Position numbers and translations under genes: made by a program. The notes below the pieces were generated by a model. It saw only the letters and a program-made list of their open reading frames with translations. It was not told the origin of the DNA and searched no databases. Shown here piece by piece: positions 58,017 through 64,000 of a stretch of DNA of 64,000 nucleotides. Source of the stretch: Salvia splendens (Eukaryota > Streptophyta > Magnoliopsida > Lamiales > Lamiaceae). Location of the stretch: NCBI RefSeq assembly GCF_004379255.2, contig NC_056032.1, positions 33,775,024 through 33,839,023 on the forward strand, read 5' to 3'. Positions within the stretch are counted from its first letter, which is position 1. Each line of letters starts with the position of its first letter.

Positions 58017-59787
58017 TCACCATTCCTCGTAGGGGTATGGCTTTACTTTCTCTGCTTCTTCTTTCTGACTTCCTTCTGAGGATTCACCTCCCACTTTCTC
58101 ACTCCCTTTTGTTTTATCCACCCTACTGGATTCTCCTTCCTCTTCACTCTGGCTCTGCTCGGGTACACACATCGGGGGCACTGCAGGTGGGCTAGGGTTT
58201 TGGTAAACCTTCCTTGACCTCAGGGACACTTCACTGATGTTTTCACGACCAGGGGGCTGCACAGTAGCAGGGATATTTCCTTCATTGCCCCTTAGCACTC
58301 CCAGTGACATCGCAACTTGAGACAGTTGCTTCGTGAGCATATCCAACGCGACCCTCTGCTCCTTCCGAGCCTCTTGAATTTCCCGTATCGCATCATTTGG
58401 TTGATGTGGGACTATCATATCACCTGGTCCTTCGTTGGGGTGCCGATTATACCGTTGGTTCGGCGGCCCCCCCAGTGTGGTTGGGATGTGAGTAGTCGGA
58501 TTGTCCGTAGTGCTCTTGCTGGTAATGCGGCTGGGTGTACTGTTGGTTACCTCTCTGGTGTGGTGGGACATAACTTACCATCTGGTTGCCCGGTTGCTTG
58601 ACTGGGGGCCTTGTTCTCTGTACCCCCAGTTTCCTTCATTCTGTCGGCTTGACCAGTTTGGCTGCCCTCCACTGGACCAGTTTTGTTGAGGCCCACCTGA
58701 CCAACTGCCTTGACCTCCCTGCATTCTGTTTCCTCCATTGTTTGATCTTTCTAGATTTTGAGCGGTCCATTTGGGCTACCCTTCAGAGGGTTGTATCTGT
58801 TGTGTCGATGATAGAGGTGGGTTGCTTTGACTCTGATCAGTCCACCCAAAGTTGGGGTGGTCTCTCCATGGGGCGTCCCTTTGCTTCCCCTGGATCCAGT
58901 TACCATTTGCATTCCAGTGGCCGACAATATTCACCTGAGTTTTCAGTTCCACTTCAGGGGGAAACTCGCAATAATAATAGTGGTGCTCTTTTGGCGGCGA
59001 TGGTGGCGGCACAAATTGCTTTTTCTTCGGTGCAGGCGGCGGAGGCGCTCTAGACTTCTCGACTGCCTCCGACAGCTTCTTTTCCATTTGCTCGAATCGA
59101 GCCTCTAACTTTTCATCACTGTGCGCCTCTGCTACGTGCACTGCACCTCTCCGGTACTGGCCACATGATGTCTCGTACGACCTCTTGGCTTCAATTAGTC
59201 TCTCCAGGATGTTCTTGGCTTGGCTGAATGGGGTCTTTGAGAAATCCCCTTGGGCTGCTAGGTTTAGATCGTTCTTGTTATCCACAGTGAGTCCTCCGTA
59301 GAAGGTTGAGTAGATCTCCTTTTCTCCCTTTTTGTGGTTGGGGCATGCTTGAAGCAGCCCTTGGAATCTATCCCACTATTGGCCGAGGGGTTCGTCATAC
59401 TCCTGTCTGGCTTCTGTAATCTTTCTTTTGAGGGCACTTGTCTTCGACGCTGGGAAGAAGCGATCTAAAATAATCATCCGGAACTCGGCCCAGGTCCTGA
59501 TTGATCCCTCTGGCAACCTTGAAAGACAGACTCTCGCATCGCCCTTCAAGACGAAGGGGATAGCCTTTAGCTTATAGCCTTCAGATCTAGATCCAGCCAG
59601 CACAGGTTGGATGTCGCAGTATCTGCAGGATTCCTCCAGGAAGGCGTAGAAATGGGACAAAACGGCCAGTACTCCACTTGATTGCGATGGTTCGCATCCC
59701 AGGAGTAATGGCGATGGCATGGGTGGGCCCTTTTTTTTCATGAGCGTTCAGAGAGCCACTTCCTGAGTCATTATCGACGAGGGCCAT
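58017..59787 (-). pseudogene. Athila gag, frameshifted
   Basis: Capsid-like (Retrotrans_gag) region at 59741-59376: KLKAIPFVLKGDARVCLSRL, SIRTWAEFRMIILDRFFPAS. An in-frame TAG near 59374 follows, then WDRFQGLLQACPNHKKGE, FSQAKNILERLIEAKRSYET (59285-58776) and a Pro-rich/Asn-Trp-rich C-terminal part with further stops. The last segment, 58571-58017, is hydrophilic with EIQEARKEQRVALDMLTKQL. No zinc knuckle was recognised, as is usual for this lineage. Confidence 0.82.
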
Positions 59788-60085
59788 CTCTACTCTTGCT
59801 TGTTCAAGTGCTGGTGGCTGGGGTGGTACGTTCTGCTCTCATTCTTCTTCGCTGGTCAGTTGTTCGGCGGCTGCTGCTGCTAGTGTAGCTTGGTATCGCG
59901 TGGTACTAACGCCGCCTTCCTGGATTCTCCAATGCGCGTTCGTATCTCTATATACGAAGGGATGATTCCAGTGTCCACCGCGTTGGTACCTTCTCATGAA
60001 CAAAACGAAAAACAAATGAGAAAAAAAGTAAACAAAACTATTTACACCTATGCGCTACACACAAACATAAAATAACACCATGCTA
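59788..60085 (-). other. Athila leader between primer-binding site and gag
   Basis: Untranslated leader. No recognised element apart from proximity to the primer-binding site. Confidence 0.5.
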
Positions 60086-60102
60086 CCCCGGCAACGGCGC
60101 CA
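60086..60102 (-). other. tRNA-Asp primer-binding site of the Athila element
   Basis: The minus strand reads TGGCGCCGTTGCCGGGG, complementary to the tRNA-Asp 3' end, three bases inside the 5' LTR. Confidence 0.93.
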
Positions 60103-60105
60103 TTT

Positions 60106-60971
60106 TGGAAGGGCCTGACGAGAGCGAGCGCGGATTTAGGATTGGATCAAGCTATATGGAAGATAACTGAACTGGATGGATCATTTAGAAAATGTCGTTG
60201 CCACTTGATCAAGTCGTTTACGCTCTCGCTAGCCAACCAATGTAATTTATATAACTCCCAATTTTGCACTACTTTAACAGTAAAACGGCAAGTTCGGGGT
60301 CGATCCCACAGAAAAGCGGGTGTATCAAGTGTGTGCGTAGTGAATAGGGTTCGGCTGCTGCCACGCTTTAATTTTGGGAGTTTTAACTACTGCCGTTACA
60401 CTAGGCAAAAAGTAAACTATCTACTGGATCATGTTTCTGATTACTACCGGATCAAGTAATGACAGGCTGAAAATAAGAACTCAACTAACTAAGCACGCTA
60501 CGGTACACAAGAAGCATCTTGCCACTCAACATGACTGAACACTTGGTCAAAGAGTGAAAAGCTAAACTGAACTTGAAAACAGTAAACGCGAGAACAAAAA
60601 CAAAACAACTCGATTTTATACTAAGAACTCAGAACAGTACAGCGAACATGCGATTAAACTAAGCTAACATTTGGGAGAATATGAAAGCAAGTAAAACCGA
60701 GAGGTCCTCGGCGGGAAACTTGAGATTACGCCGATAGATATCGAGAATTCTGTAGCGCTTCCTTCGGTCGCCCTTTCTAACTAAAAATTCTCTATCTAAG
60801 CTATCTCTAGAACTGAGCTAAACTAAAACTAAAACTAAAACTATACTAAAGAATTGTCAAAAGTGAACTCTCTAACTATGGTGGCACATCCTCTATTTAT
60901 AGGCACTTCACGCAATCTCGAGCTGGATAACGATCTTGGCAGAGGATATTCGCTCACGCTGTGAGCGAGCG
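60106..60971 (-). repeat. 5' LTR of the Athila element, truncated by another LTR
   Basis: Begins TGGAAGGGCCTGACGAG on the plus strand and aligns closely with 49323-50178, then stops at GAGCG|TGATACG where a second family's LTR begins. The sequence corresponding to 50179-50568 is not present in the window after this point. It contains a short palindrome CGCTCAC-GCT-GTGAGCG at 60951-60967, right before the junction. Confidence 0.85.
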
Positions 60972-61828
60972 TGATACGATCATGGGAGCTATGCATCAAA
61001 CATTTCAGCCGCAGTGGGATTCCAAGGGTACTCGACCTATTGAAATGACGTCTAAACGATCTTCAAATGCAACCAATTTGTTCATCTTCGAAAGAGGGTC
61101 GTGTGAGTATATTGCACGCCTCGATCGGAGTCTGGTGGAGAGAGTTATGGCCGATTTACAAAATCCGCGCAGAAGAGATAGCGAGTCCAGAGAAAACACC
61201 CGACCGGGTGATTTCGAGGTGCAAAACACCCGACCGGGTGTTATCATGCTGAGCACAATTAGAGTCCAGGAGGTTCACCCGGCAAGGTGAATTAACTTTG
61301 CGAAAACACCCGACCGGGTGATTTTACTGTTTTAGACGATTTTCATTTATTTTGGGTCCTTTTCTTGGGTTTCCAACCCTAGCTATAAATATCATTTGTG
61401 AGACATTTATTTGCAGACTTTGATGAATGATATTTTGAAGACTCCTTTGAGAGCATCTCCCTTGTGAGATTTTTATCCAAATTCCTACATGTAGGTTGCT
61501 TGGTTTATGTTCATTAGACTAGATCAAGTATATGTATGCATTTATGGTGGTGCAGTCATGAATGTGGAGCCAATGGAGTATTTGCTTTGGGTGAAAGTAG
61601 CCTAGAGTTGCCCACATCTTCTTGTGGGAGGTCATAGGTCCCCAAAGAGGATTCCTCCTTCATTACACTTTCTTCTCATCCATTTTCTCTCCATCCAAAT
61701 CCATTTTGAGTCTAGATTTTTAGGCTAGGCTCTTTATCTTTATCTTTAAAAACTAAAAATTGAAATCAAACACTATTTTAGGTATTTCTTGGGCACATGG
61801 AAGGATTCCCTCACAAGAAACCTTATCA
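60972..61828 (+). repeat. 5' LTR of a second Ty3/gypsy family
   Basis: Starts TGATACGATC and ends CCTTATCA (857 bp), followed after two bases by a Met-tRNA-type primer-binding site. Four copies of CACCCGACCGGGTG or a variant lie at 61197-61320, upstream of a TATA box (TATAAATAT, 61384-61392). Confidence 0.75.
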
Positions 61829-61830
61829 TT

Positions 61831-61843
61831 TGGTATCTAGAGC
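61831..61843 (+). other. primer-binding site of the second gypsy element
   Basis: TGGTATCTAGAGC resembles the complement of initiator tRNA-Met and lies two bases after the LTR end. Confidence 0.75.
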
Positions 61844-62610
61844 CTAGGTGCCTACCAAGTATTTGATTTTAAACCTCTATGAAATTTCCTTTTCCTTGTT
61901 TTTTCTTATTTCTTTTGTTTTAGCCTTTGCTTGTTTATTGGTCAATTGTTGTAGGATTGAGCTGATTTTTGGTGTGCATGAACCTTGATATATGAACTGT
62001 TTTCCTGAAAAATCTCAGCCAAAAATTCCATCATTTGATAGGTCAAATTAATGTGTGAAGTTGCTGCCCTGTTTTGTGCCCTAGTGTGACAGATTTGGGG
62101 AAAACGTAAAATCGAGGGTCTTCTCGAAAACCTGCTATATTGGGGATATTTTTCCCTAATTCTAAACCATTTAATCTTGTTATCTACCAAGTTTCATCAA
62201 TTTTGGAGTTGGGTAGCCATATCAAAAAATTCCTAAAGATCAGCCAACAGTTACATAAATTTTCAGCTCAACTAAGTTTGTTTGTTAGCTTCCTTAGGTA
62301 TTGAACCTTACTTTCACATGCTTGATTGGCTTTACTTACTTGGTTATATTGCCTATGTGTATACCTTGATTGATTTGTCTTAGCACTTGCATTTAGGAAG
62401 TTGGATATTGAGAGTGAGTGAACCTAGCCCTCACTATATTCTAAGCCTTGTTCCGAGTGACATTGGTGAGTGAATTGGGGGTGAGATTACCAATTTGGAA
62501 GTGAGTTCTTACTAAAATCTCCCTTTCTTGTGTGTGTGAGTGTGGATTTTACTAATCCCTAGGAGTAGATCCTAGTTTATTTTTATTTCTTATTGTAGGT
62601 ACCATTTTGA
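61844..62610 (+). other. leader of the second gypsy element
   Basis: Untranslated leader between primer-binding site and gag; no other feature recognised. Confidence 0.5.
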
Positions 62611-63191
62611 ATGCCACCTCGTACTAGATCCACCACGATGGGGGATTCGCAACCGGAGAGAGTTGAACCGGGTGCGAGCACAAGTTATAATTTGGCGGGG
62701 GATGAGTTGAAAAGCTTGATGACAAAAATTATGACGGATTTGAGGGATCTAAAAGAAGGCCAAACAACAATGCATGTCACTCAAGATGCTATGTTCGGGG
62801 ATTTGAAGGAACTCAAGGAGAACCAAGTATCCATCCATGAAAACCAAGCTTTTCTCCACGACGAGCTCAACGCTTTGAAGGCCTTGCGACTATCAAGGTC
62901 AAACACCCCTAGGAGCAATCCCACACATCACGATGCCTCCGAGGGGAGTAATGGAGAGGAAGAGCCCTATGGTTGGTACGATCATGGGGGCGTGGAGGAC
63001 ATGGAGGAGGACAGAATGGGAATAGGAATGGTAGGAATGGAAACATGGGGCACCATGGGTGGGATGGTAGGCATAGAAGAAATAGAAACTATGAGGAGGA
63101 GGAGATGGAGCCGAGGTATGATGATCCCACCAAATCTATCAAGCACACATTTCCCGAGTCCTTTAATCTTGCAAGTTTGATTGTTAACTAG
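62611..63191 (+). pseudogene. gag N-terminal part of the second gypsy element, truncated
   Basis: ATG at 62611 (MPPRTRSTTMGD). A coiled-coil-like region covers residues 30-95 (LMTKIMTDLRDLKEGQ, LKELKENQVSIHENQAFLHD). Near 62975 the frame shifts into a Gly/Arg/Asn-rich stretch (GRGGHGGGQNGNRNGRNGN), and then EMEPRYDDPTKSIKHTFPE, the typical start of a plant gypsy capsid. The capsid breaks off at about 63165, where the sequence switches to unrelated DNA and then Athila LTR. Confidence 0.72.
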
Positions 63192-63223
63192 CAGCACAAT
63201 TCCTCCAGTCTCATTCAAATCTT

Positions 63224-63681
63224 GAGAATACGAAAGCAAGTAAGCTAACATTTGGGAGAATACGAAAGCAAGTAAAACCGAGAGGTCCTCAGCGGGAAAC
63301 TTGAGATTACACGGACAGATATTGAGAATTCTGTAGCGCTTCCTTCGGTCGCCCTTTCTAACTAAAAAGTTCTCTATCTAAGCTATCTCTGGAACTGAGC
63401 TAAACTAAAACTAAAACTAAACTAAAAGAAGAACTGTCAAAAAGGAACTCTCTAGCTATGGTGGCACATCCTCTATTTATAGGCACTTCACGCAATCTCC
63501 AACTGGATAACGATCTTGGCAGAGGATATTCGCTCACGCTGTGAGCGAGCGTGATACGATCATGGGAGCCGTGCATCAAACATTTCAGCCGTAGCGGGAT
63601 TCCAAGGGTACTCGACCTATTGAAATGACGTCTAAACGATCTACAAAGGCCACCAATGTGTTCATCTTCGAAAGAGGGTCG
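63224..63681. repeat. duplicate of the Athila-LTR / second-LTR junction
   Basis: 63240-63551 matches 60658-60971 (Athila LTR) and 63552-63681 matches 60972-61101 (second LTR) with modest divergence, including the identical join GAGCG|TGATACG. A short direct repeat GAGAATACGAAAGCAAGTAA (63224-63243 and 63258-63277) marks its left edge. Confidence 0.88.
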
Positions 63682-64000
63682 CCCATTTAGTCCGGCTAGA
63701 AACCAACTCCTTACTTTGCCTCTCAAAAGTGTCGGCAAACCCAATCACCTCATCCAAGAAAATTCCCCTCAATGCTTCCACTTGCACCTTGTGCTTCAAG
63801 TTGATGTTAAGGCCATGGATAAATCGATCTTGAGCCGCCTCTTCTCGCTCCTCCACTCCTACCTTGCTCATCAATGATAGGAGTTCATAGTAGTACTCCA
63901 TTACGCTCTTCGTCCCTTGCTTCAAATCTTGAAGCTCCCCTCGAAGTCGGAGGAAATAGGACTTTGGTACAAAGGTAGTCCTCATGAGCTAACACAACTC
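63672..64000 (-). pseudogene. gypsy gag capsid fragment, continues beyond window
   Basis: The minus frame includes LMRTTFVPKSYFLRLRGELQ, TKSVMEYYYELLSLMSKVGV and RFIHGLNINLKHKVQVEALR, typical of the C-terminal half of a plant gypsy capsid. An in-frame TAG at 63989-63991 precedes the ATG at 63985. It is probably the same gag family as 62611-63191, but inverted. Confidence 0.75.

Larger units (their letters stand above)
49323..60971 (-). mobile_element. Athila-type Ty3/gypsy retrotransposon
   Basis: LTRs (49323-50568 and the truncated copy 60106-60971) enclose gag, protease, RT-RNase H and an additional Athila-type ORF, all on the minus strand. The primer-binding site TGGCGCCGTTGCCGGGG (tRNA-Asp) is the Athila/Tat signature. 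No integrase-like sequence was found between RNase H and the extra ORF. The right LTR is cut at 60971 by a second gypsy LTR. Coding regions carry stops and frameshifts. Confidence 0.9.

Overview
This window reads as nuclear DNA of a eudicot plant. It has GT-AG split genes whose products match plant families (TFL1/CEN-type PEBP, CAAX protease RCE1, LITTLE ZIPPER, purple acid phosphatase). It also has AT-rich intergenic DNA and a dense, nested mix of plant transposable elements. I cannot name the species; no organelle, rRNA or complete tRNA gene was seen.

Layout. 1-911: 3' end of a Ty1/copia element (RNase H, PPT, LTR). 2902-4336: a TFL1-like gene with a damaged first exon and two MITEs in intron 3. 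4337-6562: a duplicated flank, a solo LTR (TATAT target duplication) and a Tourist-like MITE. 6993-13880: a decayed copia element whose primer-binding site is split by another solo LTR. 14791-15117: a small unrecognised gene. 15876-17736: a PIF/Harbinger element carrying only a transposase gene. 18571-22612: intact eight-exon RCE1. 24618-24803: intact LITTLE ZIPPER gene. 28238-34446: three PIF/Harbinger elements, each carrying only the Myb/SANT-like ORF1. 35624-36455: a long fold-back MULE-type MITE. 38485-39074: a Harbinger-type deletion derivative. 39663-46752: a purple acid phosphatase pseudogene with a Harbinger element in an exon and a copia element in an intron. 49323-60971: an Athila-type Ty3/gypsy element on the minus strand, apparently without integrase and carrying a hAT-type MITE in its RT. 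60972-64000: a second gypsy family and rearranged duplicates of the Athila-LTR/second-LTR junction.

The functional genes are probably RCE1, the LITTLE ZIPPER gene and perhaps the small gene at 14791-15117. The TFL1-like and phosphatase genes are disabled. The most system-like observation is that the transposase-only Harbinger element (15876-17736) and an ORF1-only element (28238-29865) appear to share both ends and the same CGGACGAT subterminal motif array, as expected for a two-component transposon family. In five gene-bearing Harbinger elements a GC-rich, family-specific motif cluster sits at the end upstream of the gene.

All calls are by eye, from translation, splice-site inspection and terminal/target-site matching. 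No database search was run, and remembered family sequences were used only as a guide.
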